A stretch of DNA of 64,000 nucleotides from Arabidopsis thaliana (taxonomy: Eukaryota; Streptophyta; Magnoliopsida; Brassicales; Brassicaceae), in the NCBI RefSeq assembly GCF_000001735.4, contig NC_003075.7, forward strand, positions 1,613,001 to 1,677,000, given 5' to 3'. Within the stretch, counting starts at the first letter, position 1; each line of letters begins with the position of its first letter. Below, piece after piece: positions 36,080 through 47,619 of this stretch. The position numbers and the translations under genes were made by a program. The notes beneath the pieces are model-generated. The model did no database searches, was not told the DNA's origin, and saw nothing but the letters and a program-made list of their open reading frames with translations.

Positions 36080-36435
36080 TGCGGGTCGGTTACAACTGAT
36101 CAAGTCTGTTCTTTCTAACCTTACCAATTTTTGGTTCTCTGTTTTCATACTTCCAACGGCTTGTATTGAAGAGATAGAGAAGCTTTTTGCTGCTGTTTTG
36201 TGGTCTGGTCCAGAACTGAATACTCGAAAGGCTAAGATTTCTTGGTTGGAGGTATGTAAGCCTAAACGGGAAAGGGGTCTGGGTCTCAAGTCTCTTAGAG
36301 AATTAAATGAAGTTAGCACTCTGCAACTTATTTGGCGAATATTCTCGGCAAAAAACTCTCTATGGGTGCAATGGATATATAAGAATTTGATTCGTAAGGG
36401 AACACTTTGGTCTGTAAAGGATAACACGAGTTGCA
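36080..36435 (+). mobile_element. LINE (L1-type) fragment, C-terminal part of reverse transcriptase
   Basis: The translation includes AGRLQLIKSVLSNLTNFW, FILPTACIEEIEKLFAAVLW, KISWLEVCKPKRERGLGLKS and LQLIWRIFSAKNSLWVQWIY. This is the well-known block after the RT active site in plant non-LTR retrotransposons. No poly(A) tail or target duplication is seen, and both ends are cut. It is followed directly by a GRF zinc-finger gene on the opposite strand. Confidence 0.85.
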
Positions 36436-36671
36436 TTGTCATAGCATAACAATCATATCAGAGCATTACATTGCGCATTACAATCGATGTTCAATGTTAA
36501 AGTTTAATTTAGTTGCATTGTCATAGCATTACAAAACACAAAACAGGCATTGTTATAGCATTACAAAACACAACACAGAAACACAAAGAGATCAACAAAG
36601 AAACAAGAAAGCACATTTTCTTCCAAAGCATCAACACTTACACTCTTCCCTACATCCATACAATTTAGCAA

Positions 36672-37187
36672 AGAATTACAGAGGCAACACCTACTGTCTT
36701 CAAAGCTGACTTAGCCATTACATTACCCAGCTCCTTCACTTCACTATCTATCTTCTTACCCATCGCATCCTCCATCTTCTTTAACTTTTTGTTTTGGAGT
36801 TTCATAGTAGCCATCACCTACATCCTCATATCATTGACATCATCGACAACTTTCTTTCTCTTCTCCTCGACCATCCTAATTTCATCTATTAGAGCTTTAT
36901 CAACCCATTCGAACAAGTTCTCTTCGTTTTCCCGCTACATATATAAATTTCGATGAATGAATACGCCGTTCTCTATTCAATCAACATTGTAGGGACCAAG
37001 TAAAACAATGCTCCTGAATTGCAATCTCGCATCGATAGAGTCGCCGGAATGGATTTTCCTTTGTCTTCGAAGTGTAAGTGATGATTTTCGTTCCACACCA
37101 GCATGAAGATGGGACTCCTGGAGGAGAATAACGACGACCCGAATTTGAAGCAGTTGAGTGGTAGCTCATCGAGCTCATTGTGCTCAT
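36672..37187 (-). pseudogene. GRF-type zinc-finger gene (Brassicaceae small family), two exons
   Basis: Exon 1 (from 37187) reads STASNSGRRYSPPGVPSSC, then WCGTKIITYTSKTKENPFRR, then YRCEIAIQEHCF. The zf-GRF pattern C-x-C, ENPFRRxYRC is plain. Exon 2 (from about 36934, after a TAG acceptor) reads ENEENLFEWVDKALIDEIRM, then a Lys/Glu-rich coiled coil (VEEKRKKVVDDVNDM, LQNKKLKKMEDAMGKKID). Proteins of this kind are numerous in Brassicaceae. GRF fingers bind single-stranded nucleic acid in the few studied cases. A TAG after NDMRM interrupts exon 2, with coiled-coil coding continuing past it, so the gene is either shortened or dead. Confidence 0.65.
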
Positions 37188-37204
37188 CGTTTCTTAACCT
37201 TCAA

Positions 37205-37577
37205 AATTTTCTCTCAAGAACCCTAACTCTAAAATCCCCAAATCGACTCGATTGAGTTAGGTGAGAAGAAGAAGAATGGAACGACGTCGTATGGCGTTTG
37301 GGCTGTTTTGGTTATGGCCCAAATTGATTTTAAATTGGTTAAGCCCAAATCGATTTTAAATTGGATACGACGTTGTTCTGGTTACAGATTAAATCAGGCA
37401 ACCCAAATTAAATAGTGCATCTAAGTTATGGATTCATGTTTTACACTAAGTGTTGAAAAATGAGACAAAGAGGAAAGACTCTACTTGCAGGAGAGACTTC
37501 TATCTAATTAATTAATTATAATTGCAATGTCATGATTTTAAGGTTGTGTATTTAAACTCTCATCATTATGATTTTAA
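37205..37577. other. intergenic DNA upstream of the GRF gene
   Basis: Positions 37188-37260 contain caaaattttctctcaagaaccctaa, likely the 5' leader of the GRF gene. A phrase with attgattttaaattgg occurs twice (about 37323 and 37350). No other gene. Confidence 0.4.
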
Positions 37578-38990
37578 TATTTTTTTTTGCTAAGTCGGTA
37601 AATATCATATAAAATAAAAGAGTTAGGAATTACAACGAGAACTCCTAAATAATTATTTCCTTGGCAAAAATTATGATAAAAATAAGGAAGTAAACAATCT
37701 TCAGAAAGAAACAATATATGAGCCAAAAACTCATAGGATTATGGAACTTCTTTTTGTGTCTTCTTGCGTCGATGGAGTTGATGATTTCCCTATCGATGAT
37801 CTTGAAGACTTAAGCAGGATCCATGTGGTGCGAGTTATGTAGCATGTTATTTCTCTGCTTCCAAGTTGCGTAGACGACGGAATGAACGACAAATCCATGA
37901 AAGAAGCTCAGCCCAATTCAGGAAAATAAGTGAGTGCAACCTAAGCCTAGACTGAACCAAACTCCAGAGGGCTCTGCTGAAACTACAACCCAATAGTAAT
38001 TTATCCCTAGTCTCGGGTGCAGTAGAACACAAGCAGCAAAGAGGTGAGACAGGAAGACCCAAGCAAGCAACCGTGTCCAAGTGCGCAACCTATCAAAATG
38101 AAAAATCCACATGTGGAAAGCGTTTCTTGGAGTTGAGCCTTTAAACCAAATAGAAGCAGCCCAATCTTTCTTCTCTTCCCACTGTCGAAGAGCCTGCCAA
38201 GTCTTTGAAGAGGAGAAACCATTGCAGTCCACATTATTTACAATCCAGTGGTACTCATCACTTACATTCAGGTGTAGATGAAGGGGAATAGTATCAAGAT
38301 GAGATTTTAAGCTTTGGAGCTGCGGTGAACGTGTCAAATACATGCCCCAACTAATGCCCTGAGTAGCGTCTACAACAGAAGCCCCAATAAGAATCCTCAG
38401 CCTATTAGAACCTACAACACCAATGTGAATAAGTAAGGGGCCAAATGGCGTCCAATTGTCTGTCCAAAACCTAGCAGTAAGCCATTGCCTATGTTACATC
38501 GAAGGAAACGTTCTACTAAAGGTCTCAACCGCATGAGACATTTCCAATTCCAGGAATCAGAGACCAATTCTTGAGAAGTCCAAAAATTAGAAACAGAGGC
38601 ATCCCCTAGACCCTGTAGATGGTGATACCTATGCCAGTCCACCCATAAAGATCCTCCTCCAAAGAATAACCGCCAAACAAGCTTCAGATTGAGGGTTGTA
38701 TTCCATTCTTAAAACCGCATGATACCTAGCCCTCCCTCAGCTTTTGGTAAGAAGACTGTTGACCACGCGACCTTAGCCTTGTTGTGATTTTCAATGCCGC
38801 CAGACCATAGAAAACGTGAGCATAGAGACTCTATTTCTTTGATGCATCCATTAGGGAGCTTGAAAGTAGTAATCCAAAAAACCACACAGCCCGTAATTAC
38901 CAAAGCAATCAACTGAAGTCTACCAACGAAAGAGAGAGATCTCACTGCCCAACCCGTGAATTTCCCTTTAATCTTATGGTTTTTATCTTA
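37578..38990 (-). mobile_element. LINE (L1-type), 5'-truncated, with poly(A) tail
   Basis: On the minus strand, from right to left: KIKGKFTGWAVRSLSFVGRL, then NGCIKEIESLCSRFLWSGGI (end of reverse transcriptase), WVDWHRYHHLQG, SWNWKCLMRLRPLVERFL, then the zf-RVT zinc-binding domain (WFKGSTPRNAFHMWIFHFDR, LFAACVLL, and a later LLLGCSFSRALW). The 3' end is an A-run (the T-run at about 37580-37590). Typical of L1-like elements cut short at the 5' end during insertion. Frameshifts near 38700, 38400 and 38000 and a few stops break it. The nearby fragment at 36080-36435 is a different copy on the other strand. Confidence 0.88.
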
Positions 38991-39261
38991 TTAAAGATCA
39001 ATTAATCAAACCTTTCTAAATCATATGTAAGACTATAAATGTTTTAATAAAAACGACTTGTCGGTCGGTCTGTGGGCTATATAAATGTAATATATAAATG
39101 GTTAATAAAATAAGTAAATAATTTGTAAAAAAAAAATATTTTCATTAGTTATGAAATTATAATATATAAAAATGTGAAAATGTGAAAATAGATTTTTAAA
39201 TTTTAAAATACTTTCAAAAAGTAATTATAAAGTTTTTTAAATTAATATTTAAAATGTATTA
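38991..39261. other. very AT-rich spacer
   Basis: No coding signal. Contains A- and T-runs and tgtgaaaatgtgaaaat tandem phrases (about 39172-39190). Confidence 0.5.
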
Positions 39262-39269
39262 ATGCATCA

Positions 39270-39412
39270 GGAGCAGGAGAACCATCACGACCCGCAACAA
39301 GAGCAAAAGAGCCATCACGACGTGCAGCAGTCCCTGCAAGAGAACCATCACGACGTGCAGGAGAACCAACCCAACCTGCAGAAGGAACATCAAGACCATC
39401 AACACATCAGGT
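39270..39412. repeat. short tandem repeat with accatcacgacgtgcag core
   Basis: The core (a/g)ccatcacgac(g/c)(t/c)gca(g/a) occurs three times (near 39281, 39311 and 39347), with two shortened echoes further right. On the plus strand it would read as His/Gln/Asp-rich (ENHHD, SHHDVQQ). It lies at the 3' side of the TNPA-like gene and may be its degenerate tail. Confidence 0.6.
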
Positions 39413-40340
39413 TGAACTCCAAAGACTTCATAATCGCATTCAGCGCAAGTCGGGCAGTTGCCAGCTCATCCATTACCCTGCCCACACCAGTCTTCAACAC
39501 CACCATGTCTTCCTTGAGGGCCTCATTGTGTTTCTTGAGCGCATGATTATTTTTTTCCAAACCATTCATGCGCATCTCATTGTCAAGGTTGTGAGACATA
39601 GTTGTAGCCACTTTCTGGGATGGATTGATATCCCGGTATTGAACACTGCCTAGTCCATAAATATATCCTTTTTTATTTTGACCTCGCTGTGAAACAAAGA
39701 AACATTTAAGTATCATTCAAAATGAAATACAATTTTAGATGGATAAACAAAACGAAACTAATCAAACAAATGAGCATTGCAGATGGATAAAATTAAGTGT
39801 TCCAATTAAAAATCAAACAAATGAACATAATCCAAACTGAACAAGTTTAAAATCAAACTAATGAGAAATTCTTTGTTGAGTACCTTCAGATATTCTTTGT
39901 TCAAAACAATTCGAGAGGGAGTACCACTAGATGAGGCTGTTTGGCTGAGGGCATTGAGAGAATCATCCTCGTCCATAACTTGTTTACCCGCTTCCTCCAC
40001 TCGAGAAAAATAGATTCATAACGAGGGTCCATGAAACTACCGTCTTTACGTGTGTGAGTCCTCCTTACAAGTTCTGTGAAGGGTGGTGGCAAAGACGATG
40101 AAGAAACTTATACAAACAAAACAAAGATTTTGTGATTATTTCAACTTACCATAAAGCTCCGTTAAGCTTCCTCGGATGTAGATGTGGCTGTGATTCTCTT
40201 TCAGGAGCACTAAGCAATACATCAAGAGTTCTTTGGCTGTAGTTTTTTGCATGTGAAGATGTAGGACTTGGAGATCATGTGGCTCCTGGTGGTACAGTTC
40301 TATTTGGTACGGCTCCAGGAGGTACCCTTCGATGGTTTAG
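39399..40340 (-). pseudogene. TNPA-like gene (Transposase_24), internally deleted
   Basis: Right to left: a Pro/Val-rich head then RTLDVLLSAPERESQPHLHP (40260-40150), the THTRKDGSFMDPRYESIF block (about 40060-39980), then GYIYGLGSVQY (about 39665) and a coiled coil (EMRMNGLEKNNHALKKHNEA) to 39403. In the two other copies (49317-50640 and 52250-54312) a KEKW...NPD-W...YW block stands between head and THTRKDG. Here it is missing, so an internal deletion is likely. TNPA-type proteins bind the subterminal repeats and help the TNP2/TNPD transposase. Confidence 0.7.
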
Positions 40341-40514
40341 CTCTTGAAAAAAGAAAGATTAAACGTGTTACTATAAACTAATAACAAAAAAAATGAATGA
40401 TACATGAAATGGAAACCCTGAAAAACTTAAACACATGAACAAAAGATCTAAACCCTAGAGACGGAGTGAAATTGAGGACATAGACAAAGAGAGATATCTC
40501 CAAATAGATAAATC

Positions 40515-43365
40515 TCAAAGAGCAAAAGCTCTTAAGAAGATTGAATTCTGACCTGATGGATGTTTCCTTATTCGTCTATCTATAGTTGTGTCAAACCATC
40601 TGCATTTGAAAACCAAGGCCTTTAACCCAACAACACCATGATATTGAATCATCATTATCTCTTCTATCAACCCATAATAATCCGTGTTAGTGGTTCCACG
40701 AACATAGACACCGTAATTTTGAGTTTTCTTATCTTTTCCATAGTTATGCGTGTGAAGACAATATCCTCGTGAGTGGTATATAGGCCAAGATGTATAATTA
40801 CGGTTAGAACCTTGGACGAAATCCAACATCCATAATGGAAATTGATAAGATTTTGTGGCATCGTTAATCTGAAATTGAACCACATTATAGGTAGTAATTA
40901 TAAAGTACGTAATCATATTATATTAATTAACAATATTTATTTTCTAATTATACTTACATAGTCTTTACACCATTCAGCAAAGTAGTTGTCTTTCACTTTT
41001 TCCATTTCTTTAGGAGAAATTCTTAGGATTTGCTCCGTCATATACTCTTCGAACATCCTATAATTGTAGTTAGCGTTAAAATATTATATATGTGAATATT
41101 ACATACTATAAAAGTCATACCATTCACAAAGTTCAAAGGCGTCACAGTTAAGTAACAAAAACGTTTGGAGCACTGTGTAGTCATTATCATTAAACCATCC
41201 ATTTGTGAGTTTTCCACTAACACGACCTTCATGGTAGAACAAGCTTGACACATCTGGGTAAAAGTATGTAAATCGAATTTCTCCAGAAACAGGAACATCA
41301 TCATCTTTAATTTCAGGATGTCCAAAATAATTTGCAGAAGTATTTGCTATCTCTTCATTCACACATTGTGCAACAATCGAACCTGCAATATGTGCACAGT
41401 TCTTAACTTTCCTCTTTAAATGGTACATGTATCTCTCGAACAGATACATCCACCGATATTGCACTGGACCGCTTAGCAAAGCTTCATCTGGTAGATGATC
41501 AGGAAGATGTTCCATAACATCAAAAAATGATGGAGGAAATATCTTCTCCAAATTGCAAAGTTTTAACCCCAATATTTGCTTTCAAACAAAGAAACATCAT
41601 CTTTGCATAAAATCTTTGCTGAGATATCCCGGAAGAAGAGTGAAATGTCTACGAACATATGTAATTAAATTAATTTATTGATATAAATATAATATAAAAG
41701 ATATGTACAAAGTTGAGAAACAAAAAATTACCTAAAATGGTCGTGTGAACATTTTTATGAAGAAGTTCTACAAACGCAAATGGGAGTAGTCGTTGCATGA
41801 TGGCATGGCAATCATGGCTTTTCAGCCCAGATAACTTCTTTGAAGCGTATCCATCTGGAAACCGTATATCATTTTTCATCCAACAGAGAAATGCTTTTTT
41901 TTATCAATCGAGAATCTAAATATTTGTACTAGTATTGTTCCATCTCTGGTGAGATGTAAGCCACTTCTGTTGCATAAAGTCGCAAGATCCATTCTTGATT
42001 TAATTTTATCTTTTGTTTTTTCAAGAACTTTCAGAACTGTGTTGATGAGATTATCGAAGAAATTCTTCTTTATGTGCATGAAGTCAAGGTTATGTCGAAG
42101 AATAAGATTTTCCCAATATGGTAACTCCCAAAATATACTCCTTTTCACCCAATTGTGATGAATCCCGTATCCATCGATAGTTTGGGCAAACTTCTCGTGT
42201 TCGTTCCCTCCACAATCGACTGTACTAAACAACCCAACAAATATTGTTTATTCTCTCGTGAAAAATTTCCTCTCTAGTCCACCACAATGGAGGATCATCT
42301 CTCACTTCCTTCCCTCCGCGAAATGCTTGAACATTTTGCATGTACATATGACCTAGAGGTAAAAACATTCCGTGGCAATCAAACCAACTATGCTTTCTTT
42401 CATTTGGTAACCAAAATGATATGGTATTATCTAGACAATATGGACACGACAAAAGACCATGCGTCATCCAAACAGACAACATGCCATACGTCGAGAAGTC
42501 ACTTATTGCCCACGTCAAAGCAACTCGCATCGTGAATTTTTTTTTCTTTGATTTGTCATACGCTTCTTCCCCGTCAATCCACAGACTCACCAACTCCTTG
42601 ATCAATGGCTGAAGATAAATATCTAAATTTTTTTTGGGATGCTTCGGTCCAGGAACAAGGACTGATAGAAAGAAAAATTCTCTCTTTATGCACATGCCCG
42701 AGGGTAAATTATAAGGAGTTACTATCACATGCCAAACCGAGTGTGCCTCACCATTCATACTAACAAGATTAAATCCATCAGTTGATAAGCCTAGATAAAT
42801 ATTGCGACTTTCAGCAGCAAAATTTGGATATACCTCATTGAAATTTTTCCATGCTGCTCCATCGGACGGGTTGTGCATTTCTCCTTCGGGAGACATATGT
42901 TCAGCATGCCATCGCATATCCATTGCGGTATTCTCTTGAACGAAGTTTTTGAAAACTTTGTCGTTGGAAATCTCTATAACTAGCAATAATGTCTTGTATG
43001 TTTTTTTTTAAAGATTGTCGTCTACGATTTCCTCGTGAACCAACATAAACTTGTGCGCTTCGCCCAGATCTTTGTGAACTAATTCCACTTCAACATGTTG
43101 ACTACAAATTAGGCCTAATTCGTTGTTGGTTTCTAGGAGCAGAATTTTTGAAGGTTTCATCATCATCAACGGCAACACGATACGCTTCTTCATCTTCTTG
43201 TGTCTCGGGAACTTGTGTTGCTGGCACGTTACCACTATCAGAGTCTGAGTCATCATCGCTTTCTTCATCAATTGCTTGCTCGTTGATTAATTGTTTTCTT
43301 CTTTGGCGAGATGAATGCTGATATTGGGACTGAACATCATATAATACGAGACATCGTTTCATCAC
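40515..43365 (-). pseudogene. TNP2-like transposase with DUF4218 and DUF4216
   Basis: Right to left: an acidic leader (43365-43102, ESDDDSDSDSGNVPATQ), then the tnp2 core at 42986-42225 (DMRWHAEHMSPEGEMHNPSD, YLGLSTDGFNLV, PYNLPSGMCIKREFFFLSVL, AISDFSTYGMLSVWMTHGLL, HSWFDCHGMFLPLGH). Next, 42232-41876 (ELPYWENLILRHNLDFMHIK, NFFDNLINTVLK), 41879-41720 (GLKSHDCHAIMQRLLPFAF), DUF4218 at 41572-41250 (PPSFFDVMEHLPDHLPDEAL, YRWMYLFERYMYHLKRKVKN), and DUF4216 at 40900-40560 (YYGLIEEIMMIQYHG, LVFKCRWFDTT). A full-length family gene in outline, with breaks between these parts. It resembles the CACTA at 29812-33823 in the shared domains. Confidence 0.88.
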
Positions 43366-43689
43366 GTCCCAAAAATCAGGCGGCTTTCAGTTGAAACTTT
43401 TTGTTAATTTACATCCCTAAAATTTTCGAATCAATTAGATTTTTAATAGCAAAATTTTATAAAAGATTTAATGAGTTGAAAAGTTATGTGTACTTACAAA
43501 CTCTTGTTCTCTCTACCATATGTCAGATGCAAATATCATTAATATCTGAGGATCAACAATGATGTCAGTTTTATGCGTAAGAAACCTCCATCTCTTGTAA
43601 AACAATTTGAATTCATCAAGCTTGTTTTTGAAGAAAACATAAGTTATATTCATGTTGAACGCTTGATTGAACTTTTCAACCATATACTA
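43366..43689. other. spacer between CACTA and LINE tail
   Basis: No named gene. Minus-strand reading gives isolated protein-like phrases only. A-run/T-run boundary at 43689-43698 marks the LINE 3' end. Confidence 0.4.
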
Positions 43690-44360
43690 TTTTTTTTTCA
43701 TCAGATTTTATTTAGAAATTAGAAGAGCCAATTCTGAGGAAAAATGTTTACAAAAGTAATATGAAGCGGTTCAATACAAATTTTTGTGCCAATTTGTACG
43801 CCATATCATTTGCAGTACGAGAAATAAAAAATTAGGAAAAACTTGTGAATTCTTCATTGTCGGTGTGGAATTCCTCCAAATAAGTTGAAAATGCTGGTCA
43901 TTCGGTTGGAAAAGACACTATCTTCACCAGGTCTGAACAGTCTGTACAAAATGCTACTTCTTTGTTGTCGATACCAATCATACACTTCATCGCCCAGAGT
44001 AGAGCTTCGACTTCTGTATAGAGGAGAGAAAGACTTCTACGCATATTAGCAGCTCCCATGGTTGGCGAGTCTCCATTTGATGATGTGTAGAACCACCCTA
44101 ATCTAGAAAACTTATCGCTTCCTTTCCAAGATCCGTCCACAAAACAACGAAAACCAGAATAAATATTATCATATTATATTTTTTCGACCCGAATTTGTTT
44201 TTCCGATCCCATGGAACCGTGATTTTTGGTATTGAGCTAACTACCACGATTGTGCCTCTTTTTCTGCTAAACATAATACGTCTAACGGTTTTTATCCATA
44301 TTTTCAAATATTTTTTCGTTTCTTGCTTTCCAAATATACCAAATTATCCATGGATATGAA
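43690..44360 (-). mobile_element. LINE fragment with RNase H domain and poly(A) end
   Basis: Minus strand, right to left: HPWIIWYIWKARNEKIFEN (near 44350-44290), then VDGSWKGSDKFSRLGWFYTS, TEVEALLWAMKCM and VAFCTDCSDLVKIVSFPTEW (44145-43890), and a tail with SRTANDMAYKLA. This is the RVT_3-type RNase H domain at the C-terminus of plant L1-like elements, with acidic residues in the first (VDGSW), second (EVEALLW) and third (CTDCSDLV) motifs. It ends in an A-run at 43698-43689. Stops near 44280-44200 break the frame left of the RNase H part. Confidence 0.82.
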
Positions 44361-44385
44361 GATTAATCAAATTCTGAAGGTAGGA

Positions 44386-45400
44386 TGTTTTTTTTTTTTG
44401 TGCACAATTTTATATCATAGTCAATCATCCTCAAAAGAGAGAACAATTACAGATAGGGCTACATAAGGAGGAGCCGAAGCAAACAATCCATGCATCAAAA
44501 GCAAAGCAATAAATAAAGATAAGCAGATTAAAGGATAGATCAAAGTAGTTTTAATCTTTAGGCCATACATGTCGTTGCAACGTCCATGGACCATGATAAC
44601 ATTAAAGCAAACAAGAGAGAAGGCACCTTGGACAACACAAAACACACCAAATGCAATGTTGCGCGAGATTGATTGTGCCACTAGGGCAGATAAACCAATC
44701 CAAAGAAAGGCTATCGAGATAGAGGTGACAAAGCACCAAACTGACGAGCCGTTGAAATTCAAACCAACAAACGTGGTTCTAGATTGGAAACAACTTGGAC
44801 TGGCCTTAAACACAGGCATAGTGACGCCGGAGAAGTATCCGGTGAGCAAACTTTACCGAATTTAGGCAGAAATCGAACCAGCAAAAGTAGTGCTAAACCA
44901 GTAGCAGATTGAGCCTACCGAAGAAATATCCGACATAGGCAAAGAGAACCCGGAGAAATTTCCGGTGAACCGATGAGTGATGAAACGTGAAGAGGTGAAA
45001 GATTGGCAAAGTGGCGAACGATTGGCAGATGGAATAATGTACACTACAATAGGGCAGGCCCAAAAAACATGTATGCACCAAACAATCATGCAGCCCAACA
45101 AGCTTAAAGGGCCACCCAAATATCCACAAGACCCAACAAAGGCCCAAGCCCAAGTTAAAACTTTCCTCCAAAAAGTGAAGATCTGACCTAATTCGAGCGA
45201 GGCGGATGAGATGTGGCGGTGGCGGTTGACGACGGCAAAAGGGACATCAAACACGGAGAACAGCAAAAGGCAAAGCTCACCGTGAAGGGAGGTCGAGGTG
45301 TTTTTGAGGGAAGAGCTGAAACTTCGGGATGATTTAAACCTGTTCTTGTGGAAGGATTTGTGTTCCGTTGACGATTAGACCACATATCTGCAATCGTTAA
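44386..45400 (-). other. poly(A)-ended unit of unknown type, possible retroposed or LINE 5' sequence
   Basis: Minus-strand frames 45385-45188, 45266-44862 and 44849-44421 are long for this AT-rich DNA. They contain hydrophobic, Ser/Phe-rich phrases, two of which look like echoes of each other (FTGNFSGFSLP and LTGYFSGVTMP; near GSICYWFSTTFAGSIS and GSSVWCFVTS). The unit ends in a 13-base A-run (T-run 44387-44400). I know no protein like this. A LINE 5' region or a processed transcript are options. The LINE tail to the left has its own A-run, so these are two separate insertions or one rearranged one. Confidence 0.35.
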
Positions 45401-45409
45401 AATCGAAAT

Positions 45410-46508
45410 AATTTTTCTTAATAAGCTTTTAACTATTTATTTTCATATTATTAATAAAAATTTCAAGTATATATATTCAAGTACAAAATATATTTAATAT
45501 ATAGAAGTGTTATTTTATATAAAATAATCCAAAAAGTGATATAAAACATCACAAAATTGAAATTAGTTACATAATTAACGGACATGTATAACTTAGACAA
45601 ACCAAGTTAAATGGTTTACAAATTAGCGAATAATATTAATTTAACTAATACATGCAAACTCCATGATTTATATTTTTCTTAACAATTGCTATGATTTTTA
45701 ACAATCATTCTTTCTTTTCCTAATTAATGAAATACATAACCTATTACTATAATAAAAATTAAATTTAAAACCACAAATTTATAGATATTGACTCAAATAA
45801 TATCTTTTCAATTATTAGAAAATAAAAATAAAGAAATAAAGTGAATCAAATCTTATATTACAATATATGCTTCAATATTTTCATTAAAAAAATAAATTAC
45901 ATAACATTTTAAAATTTTGAAACCCTAATTATTTCCCAATCCACATTTTTCGTTTTAAATTTGCATTTGTACAAAATAAATCACTCCCTAAAACTTTCTT
46001 TTCTGATTTTTATTAAATTTTGTTCTTTTTCTGGTAAAAATAAATTGTACATGCATTAAGCTGATATTGCTGACTCAAATAATGTTAACAAAATGTCAAA
46101 ATTGAGGCTATTAAAATAATAAAAAAGTTAGTCAAAAACAAAAGTATATCAATCCCAAATTATGATTAAATTAAGTATTTATATATAATGATTTTTACCA
46201 AAACAAATAGCATTATATTATACTTTTGTGTTATTAAAGTAAGAATTTACAAAGAATATCATCACATTAAAGTCAAAAACAATTCTTATTTTTAAATATT
46301 ATTGATATATTTTCACTTTATAAAATATTATTAATAAGTAAATGATATAAAAATTAAAATATTATGAGATGAGAAATATAGCCGGACGAGTTTGGATTGA
46401 TATAACACATGTTAAATATTTATTTTATTATTTTATTATCACCAATTTTTTAGTTATAAAATTAATATAAAATTATATAACTTAATACTAAATTAAAAAC
46501 TGTATAAT

Positions 46509-46547
<39 letters not shown>

Positions 46548-47190
46548 GTTCTATGGTGTATTACGAGTTAAATCCTAGTAAATAAGTTAATAATGAATGT
46601 TATAATTAATTAGTATTATATAAACAAGAGAGAGAATAATGGTGGCGACGCTTTATTTAGCATAAATAGAAGGATTAATGAGATACCTTGAAGTAATTAC
46701 CTTAAATGTAGAAGTAGTTAGAGAGGATTGAAGATAGTTTAGGAAAATTTTTTTTTTGGCTTTGCTATACTAAGAGAGAGGTATGTATATATAAGAAAAA
46801 CTTCTACATTAAAAACAAATAAAAGAAAAAAGAAAATATGCATTTATAACTTATCGGCGTTTTTGTACTGGGCTTCGAAACACAGTCCACTACATTTATC
46901 TATCTAAAAAGTTACGTTTTTTTTTTGTGTTTTTTTTTTTGAAAAACGCAAAGTATTGTTATTTTTCTTGATTGGGGATAAATAACGTTTTTCAATTAAC
47001 AAAATTAAGTTCCGCCATTTAAAGGCTATAAGCCTGTCCTTAAAAATACATTAATGGATGAGCTAATGCGGATCAAGAGGAGCTATGTGTACTGGGAGTT
47101 CATGAATAGTGAAAAAATAATACGGTCCAGTACAAATGTTTGAATGGTGAAAATATGGTAAGAGTTTCGGAAAATATATTTTAAAAAAAT
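45410..47190. other. long AT-rich stretch without genes; (AT)n at 46516-46539
   Basis: No frame with protein-like composition on either strand. A dinucleotide AT microsatellite of about 24 bp lies at 46516-46539. T-runs occur at 46747-46756 and 46917-46940. Confidence 0.6.
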
Positions 47191-47618
47191 ATATTATAAA
47201 TAAAACTAATTTAATAATAGAATGCAGCTAAAAATTAAAATTGTTATATTTTATTTTATATGGATAAGAAAAATTTTTATATATTATTTTAGATTAAAAT
47301 ATTATTAAAATTTAGTTAAACAATACATATAAAAACTTCAAAATAATACAATGCAAAACAGTACTATTGTAAATATTATTTTTTTCCACAACAAATCTAT
47401 AAATATATTATAAATAAAACTAATTTAATAATAGAATACAACGAAAAGTTAAAATTATTATATTTTATTTTATATGGATAAGAAAAACTTTCATATATTA
47501 TTTTAGGTTAAAATATTATTAAAATTTAGTTAAATAATACATATAAAAACATCAAAATAATACAATGCAAAACAGTACTATTGTAAATATTGATTTTTCC
47601 ACAACAAATCTATAATAT
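47191..47618. repeat. 214-bp tandem duplication
   Basis: atattataaataaaactaatttaataatagaat starts at 47191 and again at 47405. Both copies end with cagtactattgtaaatatt...ccacaacaaatctata. About 95 percent identical by eye. It lies just downstream (minus-strand sense) of the Harbinger transposase remnant. Confidence 0.9.
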
Positions 47619-47619
47619 T

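Larger units (their letters stand above)
39262..43365 (-). mobile_element. second CACTA (En/Spm) transposon, TNP2 plus TNPA-like genes
   Basis: Two genes lie in one orientation: a TNP2-type transposase (43365 to about 40515) and a Transposase_24/TNPA-like gene (40340 to 39399). This is the usual pair of plant CACTA elements. Terminal CACTA repeats were not found on either side, so the true ends may lie further out or be lost. Several frame changes and deletions show that it is dead. Confidence 0.85.

Noticed and set aside
46516-46539. (AT)n tract as a structured or regulatory element
   Set aside because: Simple microsatellite in an AT-rich desert. Nothing else supports a role.
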